Source: Clostridia bacterium (lineage in GTDB: Bacteria > Bacillota > Clostridia > Oscillospirales > UBA644). From it: a stretch of DNA of 64,000 bases. Shown piece by piece: positions 57,201 through 64,000 of the stretch; the first letter of the stretch is position 1; each line of letters starts with the position of its first letter. Below the pieces are notes generated by a model. It worked only from the letters and a program-made list of their open reading frames with translations. It was not told the DNA's origin and searched no databases. The stretch is taken from the NCBI GenBank assembly GCA_017934975.1, contig JAGBIM010000019.1:89793-153792 (forward strand). The letters are read 5' to 3'. Both the position numbers and the translations under genes were made by a program.

Positions 57201-58491
57201 TGGCGGCAACGGAAAAGGTGCGTATGTTATTGTTGGGGTGGTAAGGATCGTCCTCCCCGCAGATCTGAGTATCGGACACCTTGGCAACGATGCTCCGTGG
57301 TTGCTTGAGGATCAGAATGACCGCCTGACTGTCGAAGCCGCAGACGGTACAGTAGCCGTACTTATCGTAAACGTGTTCCGCCTTGTTGGAGATATGAGAA
57401 GCCTCGTCGCAGAATCGGCAGGCACGCCAATGGTGCGTGTCGCTGAACTCCCAGGAGGTCTTGGGGGTTGCGGTGTGCGTGCCGCTTGCGTTGCTGTGTT
57501 CCGACGCGATATGATCTTCGATATCGTGATCGCTGATGCAACGGTCGTCGCAATCGCAGCCCTCCGCCTCCAGACGGATGGCGCAGCAGCTTTCGCAAAG
57601 GAGCAGTCCTTCCGATTCGCAGCCGGCGCAGACGTCACTGTTGTGGAAACAGTCGCCGCAGTCCTCGCAGAAATGCGCATCATAGTCGCCGTCTTCCGCA
57701 CAGAGAGGAGGTGTATCCGAGCACTCGGAGTTGCCCTCACAGCAGTCAAGGCAAAGCTCGCAATTCTCGCACATCTCGATCGCACAGAAGGCGCTTCCGC
57801 AATCGGGGCAAATATGGTCGTACCAATCGGAGCCGTCAACGCAGTATTCTCCGCAATCGCATCCCAGGGCTGCTGCGTTCTCCATGCAACAGTATACGCA
57901 GAAGCCGCAATCGTCGCAAAGGTCGATGCCGTCCTCGTACAGGCATTCCTCGCACTGCTCGCAAAGCACACAGCATTCCTCGCAGTGATCGTATCCGAGG
58001 GCGCACTCCTCGTAGGAAGCATAGCAGTTCCCACACTCGGTGCAGTGCATATTTTCCGATTCCGAGCATTCCTCGCAGAAGCCGCAGCTATCGCAAAGAC
58101 CGCCCATACAGTCGGAACAGCGCCAACATATGCCGCAAAGCTCATCTTCGGAGATGTAGTGGCATTCGTTGCAGTCCAGACAGTGCCAACCGTTGCTTGT
58201 GTAGCAATCCTCGCACATGCGGCACTCGCTGCAACCCTCCAAATCTCTGTCACAGGCGCCGCACTCGTTACAGTGGGTGAGTAAGCAACATTCCGTGCCG
58301 GTGCAGTCGGCACTGCAGGCGCCGCACATGCCGCAGCAATATTCGTCCCAATGGTAATGACCGCAGAACCAGCATTCCATCCCGTCCTCGTAGTCCGCGT
58401 GGGAGGTGACGGTGGCGGCGGAGATCAGCCCGCAAACCAACGTCAACGCAAGTACGGTGCTTGTGATACGTTTCCAGAATCCGTGTTTCAT
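54217..58491 (-). CDS. Giant cysteine-rich, membrane-anchored surface protein
   Basis: 1424 aa. A signal peptide (cleavage likely after SHA near residue 32) leads to about 300 residues with close to 65 cysteines, in repeating CxxC/CxxCxxC units rich in Asp and Glu. Next is an Ig-like domain (about 400-510), then many spaced Cys-pair modules of the HxW...CxxC type, and a beta-domain (SYIIFNIDVPSIGAKPD). The C-terminal end has an Asp/Gly/Asn linker, one transmembrane helix (ILWIVLGAVLVLAGG) and a basic tail; no sortase signal. The repeated metal-knuckle pattern suggests metal or redox binding on the outside of the cell. The ATG at 58491 starts the signal peptide; an 27-codon frame extension is not supported. 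Divergent from a LuxR-type regulator. Confidence 0.8.
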   Translation of the reverse strand: MKHGFWKRITSTVLALTLVCGLISAATVTSHADYEDGMECWFCGHYHWDEYCCGMCGACSADCTGTECCLLTHCNECGACDRDLEGCSECRMCEDCYTSNGWHCLDCNECHYISEDELCGICWRCSDCMGGLCDSCGFCEECSESENMHCTECGNCYASYEECALGYDHCEECCVLCEQCEECLYEDGIDLCDDCGFCVYCCMENAAALGCDCGEYCVDGSDWYDHICPDCGSAFCAIEMCENCELCLDCCEGNSECSDTPPLCAEDGDYDAHFCEDCGDCFHNSDVCAGCESEGLLLCESCCAIRLEAEGCDCDDRCISDHDIEDHIASEHSNASGTHTATPKTSWEFSDTHHWRACRFCDEASHISNKAEHVYDKYGYCTVCGFDSQAVILILKQPRSIVAKVSDTQICGEDDPYHPNNNIRTFSVAAKGTTSLKYQWYVSFNGGNWIEVKDDKGYYEGAKTNTLSLSVPSDGCAYQPAYKCVITDENGNSVTTNVAYLKVVHLYREYSTHKGELIGLINQPDNRNNIGIYASKGHFVSCVGEECEEYKIEPHSFSKQTRIVKDSKTGARWVERTCTDCGFKSYMEDHIHYFYDPETYECEVDTSYKNANQHRLKCLWPGCNKTTLEAHDYMGWQNHGTPYSTTDKVGIAYQECQICGYSTTKSLQTLDAAQDKMVDAKWTQSTDLVYVENGYSSCDIISVGTKIVIGFAPSEYSKAELLKMKYPTTTRWKVNYYCDRGSSGSTVNLDVTQYFTFQKIGNELKWSVTIPAFAGRTGGGILTFTPVVEECKHNGGTRIKNASQPICTQDGYTGDTVCADCDGVLFYGEVIESAGKHEGNLTLIPGTAKAGTCEQRGYEGSYRCDHCNKTVRGKSTARVHNAKTIVKNAVAVTCTEFGYSGDIYCECGVLLQEGEILAPRHTDLRLLNADKASCVKKGYTGDWMCYACNQIVKYGYNVARSDHAWSTWGKTNDVYHRHTCVVAGCGAEEKEKHTDADRNLICDGCGYSWMPDGLKISYIIFNIDVPSIGAKPDYTAFNGPAFASEGNVTPSRNGVRWFDVTDDTFLVSGTVGNEFKEGHVYRLTVDFRTKGDYEFVSEDVLVATINGKDATVEYVTYNQFAGISYTFEALKHVHNMQRVNKVSATCTTPGKQTYYHCESCNKDYADAAGKTQITDLATWGIVPALGHVESDVKSNSTHHFKVCTRCYEEIAGTRAEHSGGMPTCMKKAKCEICNASYGNLGEHNLATEVWGFIDAKGHAHMCLTEDCYYHSEVIPHRAEKPASEDEDEVCADCGYIITLSKNHQHKALDGYQTDETSHWQICGCMEIMNKEDHTDGDGDGKCDVCGSTMPDKNADGNADGTANGNTDGTGDDAEEEGSSAILWIVLGAVLVLAGGGAAAYFLLMKKKKATMETAEESAQESSLE

Positions 58492-58559
58492 AACCTTCGA
58501 TTCCTTTCCGATTGGATTTTGCCGAAATATAATTTTTTTTGAAAAAAGCCGGGGAACGG

Positions 58560-58588
58560 TTGCAAAGCCCATTCCTTTGTGCTATAAT
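58560..58588 (+). promoter_or_regulatory. Promoter of the 7TM-LuxR gene
   Basis: TTGCAA (58560-58565), 17-base spacer, TATAAT (58583-58588). It is followed at once by two palindromes. Confidence 0.75.
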
Positions 58589-58593
58589 AGAAC

Positions 58594-58623
58594 TATAGGG
58601 CATCCCCTATACTATAATTATAG
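58594..58623. promoter_or_regulatory. Two adjacent palindromes in the divergent control region
   Basis: TATAGGG-CATC-CCCTATA (58594-58611) and CTATAATTATAG (58612-58623) lie just after the plus-strand -10 box. The second contains TATAAT on the minus strand too and could be the -10 of the cysteine-rich protein gene, with GGGACA as its -35. Good candidate operators. Confidence 0.5.
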
Positions 58624-58724
58624 CAATTTTTTTTTCTTTGTCCCCATACCAAAAGGAGGGGAAAGGCGATTTTTTTACGAATTTCACCCTTTTTTCAAAA
58701 TATTTTGGAAAGGAGGGGAGACGG

Positions 58725-59795
58725 GTGAAACGGTTTTTGGTTTGCATTGTGGCCACGTTGTTTTTGTTGTCCGGCTGTTCTGCGGTGGGGGACAAAAACG
58801 TAGGCCTTTCCGTGGTGTACGGCGTGGCCGCAGTTCTTTCACTGCTTTTGCTGGTTGCGTGCCTCGTCTTCGTCCGCAAGAACCGACTTTGGTTTATTAT
58901 CCTCTTTTCGTCAGTTTTGGTGGTTAACGTGGGGTACACCCTTCTTTCGGTTTCCACCTCCCTGGAAATGGCCCTTTGGGCAAACCGCCTTTCCTATCTT
59001 GGCTCGGTCTTTTTGCCCTTTTCTATGCTGATGATTCTTCTGGGTGTTACCAACACCCCCTACCGAAAACGGTTGCCTTGGGTCTTGTTTGCCCTTTCCG
59101 TGGTGATCTTTCTGATCGCCGCAAGCCCCGGAATCCTGACCGTATATTATAAGGAAGTTTTCTTCGCCGTGGTGGACGGCGCTTCCACCCTCGTGAAGGT
59201 CTACGGTCCTCTGCATCCGTTGTTTTTGGTCTACCTGCTCGGTTATTTCGCCTCCATGATCGGCGTAATCGTCCACGGCTGGATCAAAAAAACTCTGGAT
59301 ACCCTTTCCCACGCCGTTATTCTGGTGATTGCGGTGTTCGTCAATCTGGGAATGTGGTTTCTGGAGCAGCTGGTCCCCTTTGATTTTGAATTTCTCTCCA
59401 TTTCCTATATCATCAGCGAACTGTTCCTCCTGGGCGTCCATCTGGTCATGAAGGAGCATCAGCGCCTGCGGGAATTGGTCCGTCAGGTGGAGTCTTCCAA
59501 GTCGACGGAGCCCACGGCGGAAACTCCCCCCTCCACCCAAAGCTTCCCCCCGGAGCGTATGGAGGTCTTTCTGATGGGGCTGGATCAGCTTACTCCCACG
59601 GAAAAGGAGATCTGCAACGCATACCTTGCCCGTCTGACCACGAAGGAAATCATGGCGCGCATGAATATCAAGGAGACCACTCTGAAATACCATAACCGCA
59701 ACCTTTACGGCAAACTGGGAGTCTCCTCCCGCAAAGAGCTTTTGGAGCTTCACAAGCAGATTCAATCCGTCAAATCGAACCTGCAACAATCCTGA
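58725..59795 (+). CDS. Membrane-bound LuxR-type regulator with 7TM domain
   Basis: 356 aa. GTG start after AGGAGGGG. The N-terminal hydrophobic stretch ends in a lipobox-like LSGC (15-18). About seven transmembrane helices follow (between residues 24 and 255), then a soluble linker with a Ser/Thr/Pro-rich part. The C-terminal LuxR-type HTH starts LTPTEKEICNAYLARLTTKEIM. Such 7TM-LuxR proteins are probably one-component sensors whose signal is unknown. It is divergent from the cysteine-rich surface protein gene with palindromes between, so that gene is a likely target. Confidence 0.88.
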   Translation: MKRFLVCIVATLFLLSGCSAVGDKNVGLSVVYGVAAVLSLLLLVACLVFVRKNRLWFIILFSSVLVVNVGYTLLSVSTSLEMALWANRLSYLGSVFLPFSMLMILLGVTNTPYRKRLPWVLFALSVVIFLIAASPGILTVYYKEVFFAVVDGASTLVKVYGPLHPLFLVYLLGYFASMIGVIVHGWIKKTLDTLSHAVILVIAVFVNLGMWFLEQLVPFDFEFLSISYIISELFLLGVHLVMKEHQRLRELVRQVESSKSTEPTAETPPSTQSFPPERMEVFLMGLDQLTPTEKEICNAYLARLTTKEIMARMNIKETTLKYHNRNLYGKLGVSSRKELLELHKQIQSVKSNLQQS

Positions 59796-59809
59796 TCAAG
59801 CAAAAAAAT

Positions 59810-59845
59810 CCCCGTTGGGTGTCTTCCCAACGGGGTTCGTTTTTT
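59810..59845. terminator. Bidirectional terminator after the LuxR gene
   Basis: CCCCGTTGGG (59810-59819) pairs with CCCAACGGGG (59826-59835), followed by TTCGTTTTTT; a seven-A run on the other side gives the T-run for the convergent FAD oxidoreductase gene. Confidence 0.88.
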
Positions 59846-59849
59846 GTCT

Positions 59850-61100
59850 TTAGCGGATGGCGGCGCCGTTTTCTTCCAGAATGCGTTGCACTTCCTTTAC
59901 GTCCACCGTTTTGTTGTCTTGCCCCTTGTTCTTCATGACGGCAACGGCCGTCCCTGCCGCCTGGCCCAAGGTGGCGCAGATGGGCATGATGCGTACCGAC
60001 GCCTGGGCTTCGTGGGTTGCGGACAGACACCGCCCCGCTACCAGCAGATTTCCGTATTCCTTGGGAACCAAAGAGCGGTATGGGATGGTGTAATAGGTTC
60101 CGTCGGGGAAGTAATAATGGCTCGTTCCCGACCCCGTGGGGCTGTGAATGTCAATATCGTAATTTCCAAGGGCGATGGAATCCTCGAATCTCGTGCAATC
60201 CTTCAACTCTTCCTGGGTCAGTACGTGTACGCCTCGCAGCTTGCGGCTTTCCCGCACGCCGATTTCTGCCGCAATGGACAGGATTTCTGCGTTTTTGCAG
60301 GATTCAAAGTCTTTGAGAAGCGCTACCAATTCTCGAATTTGCTTGCGGGCAAGAATTTCTGCCCGAGATACCGCAAAGGGATCCGTGGGATCGTGCTTGA
60401 CCACCCGCGTGGTGTTGAAGTGTACGACCCCCGTTCCCGTGCCGAAAAAGACCAGCAGGTTTTCTCTTGGGTTGATCAGGTTTCCTTTTGCCTGCTCTTC
60501 TTTGTATTTCTTTTGAATTTCGGGCAATTCTTCTCGAAATCTTTTGATGTCGATGTTTCCAAGACGGAAACAGGTTGTCATGGGTTGGCAATATCCGTCT
60601 TCACTTCGTCCCACGCAGAAATCGCACCCCGCAAAGGCCATCAAATCTCCGTCGCCCGAAGCGTCCACGTAGAAATCCGCTTCCAATTCCAACAGGCCGT
60701 TTTTGACGGAAAAAACAAGGGATTTCACCCCGTCCCCTTCGGTCCTGACCTGACAAAGAGCCGCGTGGAACAGTACCGTAACCCCCGCCTCTTCCAGCAT
60801 TTCGTCCAGCACGATTTTAAAATATTCCGAGCTGAAATGATGCTTTTTGTCGGGCGTGTGATAGCCATTTACCCGTTCTCGCATTTCGGCAAAAATGCCC
60901 GCGGAGAGCTCTTTCGGGTTTTCCGCCTTCAAGGGGGTCCACCATTCCATAAAAGGGAAGACCAGGTTGTTTGCGAGGGCCCCGCCGCAACTGCCGTTGC
61001 GCTCTGCCAGAAGAACCTTCAGCCCTTCCCGTGCCGCCGAAACTGCCGCCGCAACTCCCGTCAGCCCGCCGCCGACTACGATTAAATCATACCGTTCCAT
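59850..61100 (-). CDS. FAD-dependent oxidoreductase
   Basis: 416 aa. Rossmann FAD loop VVGGGLTGVAAAVSAAREG (about residues 8-26), a following ERNGSCGG, the middle DASGDGDLMAFAG and the C-terminal LLVAGRCLSATHEAQASVRIM are those of the FAD_oxidored (PF12831) family. Members are often found near carbohydrate genes; the substrate is unknown. ATG at 61100 follows GGAGG; an upstream frame extension is not supported. The AraC-type regulator gene is divergent and probably controls it. Confidence 0.9.
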   Translation of the reverse strand: MERYDLIVVGGGLTGVAAAVSAAREGLKVLLAERNGSCGGALANNLVFPFMEWWTPLKAENPKELSAGIFAEMRERVNGYHTPDKKHHFSSEYFKIVLDEMLEEAGVTVLFHAALCQVRTEGDGVKSLVFSVKNGLLELEADFYVDASGDGDLMAFAGCDFCVGRSEDGYCQPMTTCFRLGNIDIKRFREELPEIQKKYKEEQAKGNLINPRENLLVFFGTGTGVVHFNTTRVVKHDPTDPFAVSRAEILARKQIRELVALLKDFESCKNAEILSIAAEIGVRESRKLRGVHVLTQEELKDCTRFEDSIALGNYDIDIHSPTGSGTSHYYFPDGTYYTIPYRSLVPKEYGNLLVAGRCLSATHEAQASVRIMPICATLGQAAGTAVAVMKNKGQDNKTVDVKEVQRILEENGAAIR

Positions 61101-61173
61101 TTTTTTGCCTCCGCGTTTTTCTTTTATTATACCATACAATTCTGAACTTTTCTATAAATGAAGACCCTATATC

Positions 61174-61202
61174 TTGCACAAAAGATACTTTTATGCTATA
61201 AT
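61174..61202 (+). promoter_or_regulatory. Promoter of the AraC-type regulator gene
   Basis: TTGCAC (61174-61179), 17-base spacer, TATAAT (61197-61202). On the other strand a TATAAT (61131-61126) may serve the oxidoreductase gene. Confidence 0.75.
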
Positions 61203-61234
61203 TTACTTGGAAAAGTGTAAAATCGGGAGGTATT

Positions 61235-62053
61235 ATGGAAAATATATCTTCGTTGCAGGATCTGATTCTCTCCCTGGAGCAGGGGACCCGTCTTCATATC
61301 AGCGTGGTGTTTTTCGTTCCGGTTCATCCTTTGTTGCAACTGGATTTTTCCCACGTTATTCATGCTTCCCCCGCCTGCGACCACGTCAAGGAGCGGCCCC
61401 ACGGACTCCGCCGCTGTATGCTCTGCAAAAAACGGGCTACGGAACGGGCCCGCAGAGGGGAGGCCTTCGGCGGATTTTGTATCCACGGAATCTACGAATA
61501 TTGCCAACCGGTCTATTCGGAGGATACGGTCAGCGCCGTGGTTTTTTGCGGAAACGCCGTCCCCGACGCGCAACGGTTTGCGGAAAAGAATGCCCCCTAT
61601 GACGTAAAACCGCTCCTTCCTACCGTGGAAACTTCCTTGTCGGAATCCCACTGCCGCCGTACCGCCGAGACGGTTGCGTCCTATGCGCAACTTCTCCTTG
61701 CCCGTTATCCCATCCCCGCCGCGGACAAAGCCGGATATCTGATCCAACGGATCTGCGCCTATGCCGAGGAAAACTTTTTGGAAGACCTTTCCTTGGGTCT
61801 TTTGGCCGATGCCCTCCACTATAACGAAAAATATCTCGGCCGAAAATTCAAGGAGGCAACGGGAACCTCCTTCCGTCAATACGTCAATTCCATTCGCCTT
61901 AAATATGCCCGCACCCTCCTGCGCACTACCCCGCAAGATATTCTGACCGTCGCCCTTTCCTCCGGATTTCCCAACGTTTCCTATTTCAACCGCCTTTTCA
62001 AAGAGTCTTATGGAATAACCCCTACGGAGTATCGCGGACGGATGAATGGATAA
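61235..62053 (+). CDS. AraC-family regulator with PocR-like sensor domain
   Basis: 272 aa. The N-terminal half has the PocR pattern: HGLRRCMLCKKRATERAR followed by GFCIHGIYEYCQPV, a PAS-like domain with several Cys. The last 100 residues form the two HTH motifs of AraC proteins (LSLGLLADALHYNEKYLGRKF and ILTVALSSGFPNVSYFNRLF). The start follows CGGGAGG. The divergent FAD oxidoreductase gene is the probable target. PocR-like domains bind small organic molecules such as diols; here the ligand is not known. Confidence 0.88.
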   Translation: MENISSLQDLILSLEQGTRLHISVVFFVPVHPLLQLDFSHVIHASPACDHVKERPHGLRRCMLCKKRATERARRGEAFGGFCIHGIYEYCQPVYSEDTVSAVVFCGNAVPDAQRFAEKNAPYDVKPLLPTVETSLSESHCRRTAETVASYAQLLLARYPIPAADKAGYLIQRICAYAEENFLEDLSLGLLADALHYNEKYLGRKFKEATGTSFRQYVNSIRLKYARTLLRTTPQDILTVALSSGFPNVSYFNRLFKESYGITPTEYRGRMNG

Positions 62054-62092
62054 TTCTTTGCAAAAACGTCACAAATAAGAGGGGGAAACCCC

Positions 62093-62121
62093 TTGACAAA
62101 TTCTGCAAAATCGGGTATAAT
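62093..62121 (+). promoter_or_regulatory. Consensus promoter of the tRNA genes
   Basis: TTGACA (62093-62098), 17-base spacer, TATAAT (62116-62121), 27 bases before tRNA-Ser. Confidence 0.9.
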
Positions 62122-62147
62122 ATACGGGTATCAACAGTCTGCGGTAC

Positions 62148-62238
62148 GGAGATGTACTCAAGCTGGTGAAGAGGCGCCCCTGCTAAGGGTGTAGGTCGCG
62201 AAAGCGGCGCGAGAGTTCAAATCTCTCCATCTCCGCCA
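62148..62238 (+). tRNA. tRNA-Ser (anticodon GCU)
   Basis: Acceptor stem GGAGATG (62148-62154) pairs with CATCTCC (62228-62234); G73 and encoded CCA follow. The long variable arm (class II) and the anticodon GCT at 62182-62184 give tRNA-Ser. T-arm AGAGTTCAAATCTCT is regular. Confidence 0.97.
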
Positions 62239-62274
62239 AAGCAAAAGACTGCCTCTCTGTCAGTCTTTTGCTTT
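62238..62274 (+). terminator. Long inverted repeat between the two tRNA genes
   Basis: AAAGCAAAAGACTG (62238-62251) pairs perfectly with CAGTCTTTTGCTTT (62261-62274). The T-rich right arm may give partial termination or serve as a processing site between the tRNAs. Confidence 0.5.
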
Positions 62275-62298
62275 GATTGTTGATATCAGACCGAATAT

Positions 62299-62374
62299 GG
62301 GGCGTTAGCGCAGTTGGTAGCGCACAACACTGGCAGTGTTGGGGTCAGGGGTTCGAATCCCCTACGCTCCACCA
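62299..62374 (+). tRNA. tRNA-Ala (anticodon GGC)
   Basis: Acceptor GGGGCGT (62299-62305) pairs with ACGCTCC (62364-62370) and includes the G3-U70 pair that marks tRNA-Ala. Anticodon GGC at 62332-62334. D-arm, T-arm (GGGGTTCGAATCCCC) and encoded CCA are regular. Confidence 0.97.
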
Positions 62375-62375
62375 T

Positions 62376-62428
62376 ATAAGACCGATTATTTTGATACGAG
62401 AAGTATCTGAATGATCGGTCTTATTTTT
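62376..62428 (+). terminator. Terminator after tRNA-Ala
   Basis: ATAAGACCGAT (62376-62386) pairs with ATCGGTCTTAT (62414-62424), with a nested GATAC/GTATC stem, followed by TTTT. Confidence 0.75.
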
Positions 62429-62463
62429 GAATATTGAATTCTTACCTAACTATGTTATAATTA

Positions 62464-62489
62464 GTTAGACAAACTTGAATTTGTCTATC
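62464..62489. repeat. 26-bp inverted repeat, left copy
   Basis: Matches the reverse complement of 63002-63027 at 25 of 26 positions. It is also a hairpin on its own (GTTAGACAAA against TTTGTCTATC). It lies 15 bases after the end of the membrane-protein gene. Confidence 0.75.
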
Positions 62490-62503
62490 TGTTTTAGTGT
62501 GCA

Positions 62504-62983
62504 TTAAAGCAGACTATCGTGATCATCGGTATTGTGATACTTTTCAAAGCTAAATTCTTTAAATTGTCCAAACAATATAGGTCTTGCGAAAAGTAGATTG
62601 ATCGCAAAAGAAGGAACATCAAATAATACAAACATCCAAACAGTAAGCCAAGCAATAAATTTGGCAGAAAACAGTCCAAATGCAAACAACAAAGAAATAA
62701 TTAGGTATAGTGCAAGGCCGCCCCAAGAGATTTTTTGATAAATAATCATTCTATTGCAGAATTTGATTGCGTGGCGACAATTTTCCTTTAAATGGATAAG
62801 CTGCATCCTTTGCAGAAAGGTATATTCCTTCTTGAGCTTTTTAACTGCAGATTTGCTTCTGTGCATCTTTAGCAAAGAATCCAACAGCAAGTAGTTCGAA
62901 GAAAAGCAGAACAGAAAGATAATTACTGAAAGAATAATGCACCAAGAAGGTTGCTTGGATAAATTATCAATAATTTGTGGCAT
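62504..62983 (-). CDS. AT-rich orphan membrane protein (159 aa)
   Basis: About four hydrophobic segments (residues 14-36, 86-105, 108-126 and 128-136) with a basic middle (MHRSKSAVKKLKKEY) and an acidic C-terminus. SD GAGGAG before ATG at 62983. Clearly AT-richer than the chromosome around it, and enclosed by 26-bp inverted repeats next to a tRNA gene, which suggests a transferred unit. I do not recognise a family; a small toxin, immunity or transport accessory protein would all fit. Confidence 0.65.
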   Translation of the reverse strand: MPQIIDNLSKQPSWCIILSVIIFLFCFSSNYLLLDSLLKMHRSKSAVKKLKKEYTFLQRMQLIHLKENCRHAIKFCNRMIIYQKISWGGLALYLIISLLFAFGLFSAKFIAWLTVWMFVLFDVPSFAINLLFARPILFGQFKEFSFEKYHNTDDHDSLL

Positions 62984-63001
62984 TATATCATCTCCTCATC
63001 A

Positions 63002-63027
63002 GTTAGACAAATTCAAGTTTGTCTAAC
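63002..63027. repeat. 26-bp inverted repeat, right copy
   Basis: GTTAGACAAA-TTCAAG-TTTGTCTAAC, a perfect 10-bp hairpin, and inverted partner of 62464-62489. It lies 18 bases upstream of the SD-start region of the membrane gene. Confidence 0.75.
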
Positions 63028-63037
63028 TCCTTTTACG

Positions 63038-63083
63038 AGGGTTGCATTTTTCTCACCGAGGGTTGTAGCTCCGATGCAACCCT
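63038..63083. repeat. Inverted repeat in non-coding stretch
   Basis: AGGGTTGCAT (63038-63047) and ATGCAACCCT (63074-63083) face each other across 26 bases. The stretch 63028-63126 has no convincing gene. Confidence 0.5.
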
Positions 63084-63126
63084 AATGCAACCATACGAAA
63101 CCGTATCATTATTATCAACTGTTACC

Positions 63127-63170
63127 AAGAACAAAAGACCCATCCTTCGGATGGGTCTTTTGTTCTTTTT
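63127..63170 (+). terminator. Strong hairpin terminator
   Basis: A perfect 19-bp stem (63127-63145 with 63149-63167) and a run of T (63166-63170). On the plus strand no gene ends here, so it may be left from a lost gene or serve the minus strand. Confidence 0.7.
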
Positions 63171-63181
63171 GAAATGAAACG

Positions 63182-63194
63182 GGGATTCGAACCC
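63182..63194 (-). pseudogene. tRNA T-arm-like remnant
   Basis: On the minus strand GGGTTCGAATCCC is a perfect T-loop pattern with three closing pairs. The stem cannot be extended to five pairs and no acceptor or anticodon arm matches, so this is a fragment, such as the trace of an integration at a tRNA 3' end. Confidence 0.4.
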
Positions 63195-63260
63195 GCAAGG
63201 GCAGATGCAAAGCACTCCCCGCAAACGGGTCTGAAGCAGGCAAAAGCATCGACCCTGATC

Positions 63261-63291
63261 AAAACAAAAACCCCCACCGTTTGGTGGGGGT
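63261..63291 (-). terminator. Terminator of gapdh
   Basis: ACCCCCACC (minus strand, 63291-63283) pairs with GGTGGGGGT (63278-63270) over a 4-base loop, followed by TTTTGTTTT on the minus strand. Confidence 0.85.
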
Positions 63292-63314
63292 CGTTGTATT
63301 CACTTGGTGAAAAC

Positions 63315-64000
<686 letters not shown>

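Noticed and set aside
54217..58572. Longer start of the Cys-rich protein at 58572
   Set aside because: It would put 27 residues in front of a normal signal peptide and would overlap the divergent promoter; the ATG at 58491 gives a standard export signal.

Overview
The window looks like the chromosome of an uncultured, fairly GC-rich gut-type Clostridia bacterium (Bacillota). Reasons: GGAGG-type ribosome binding sites, many promoters with TTGACA-17-TATAAT spacing, the Asp23-FakA pair, XpaC-TelA, NrdR, a CadC-like ArsR repressor with a P1B-ATPase, a long single-chain PurL, a 7TM-LuxR regulator, and a Gram-positive LexA-type box. Exact taxonomy cannot be fixed from the sequence alone.

Left arm (1-16.6 kb). 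A partial metallophosphoesterase is followed by three small unknown genes. A long plus-strand housekeeping operon comes next (asp23, yloV/fakA, DUF1385, prmC, murI, DUF1934, a tadA-acetyltransferase fusion, an MFS carrier) and ends at a bidirectional terminator. Facing it is a minus-strand operon (rpe, isochorismatase-like, CxxCxxCC protein, radA, two HAD phosphatases, an alpha/beta hydrolase). Then come a membrane gene with ispD, and a minus-strand telA-xpaC pair.

Purine block (16.7-33.3 kb). nrdR is followed by a ZTP (pfl) riboswitch with its own terminator. It controls a 16-kb operon: purE, purC, a PurF homologue without the usual N-terminal cysteine, purM, purN, a PurO-type IMP cyclohydrolase, a separate AICAR transformylase, an unrelated-looking lipoprotein plus its leaderless paralogue, purD, purL, fhs and rdgB. 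Sensing ZTP/AICAR fits because Fhs makes the formyl-folate used by PurN and the transformylase.

Middle (33.3-40.6 kb). An AT-rich CoiA-like nuclease gene looks transferred. Next are a metal-resistance operon (arsR, HMA protein, Zn/Cd/Pb ATPase) with two operators, then galT, a small Cys protein, an MBL hydrolase, and a divergent SprT-like metallopeptidase. Two copies of a GC-rich dispersed repeat flank this segment.

Phage-derived block (40.6-51.9 kb). A compact, fully open late module runs right to left from terminase to lysin. It contains head, connector, tail tube, tail chaperone, hub, fibre, holin and lysin genes, but no tape-measure, Dit, integrase, repressor or replication genes. A LexA-like box lies just upstream of its promoter.

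Right arm (52-64 kb). A CPBP membrane protease homologue and a sugar-phosphate isomerase are followed by a 1424-residue, extremely cysteine-rich surface protein. That gene is divergent from a membrane-bound 7TM-LuxR regulator. Then come an FAD oxidoreductase divergent from a PocR/AraC regulator, tRNA-Ser(GCU) and tRNA-Ala(GGC), an AT-rich membrane gene bracketed by 26-bp inverted repeats, a tRNA-like remnant, and the 3' part of gapdh. No CRISPR array, rRNA gene or transposase was seen.
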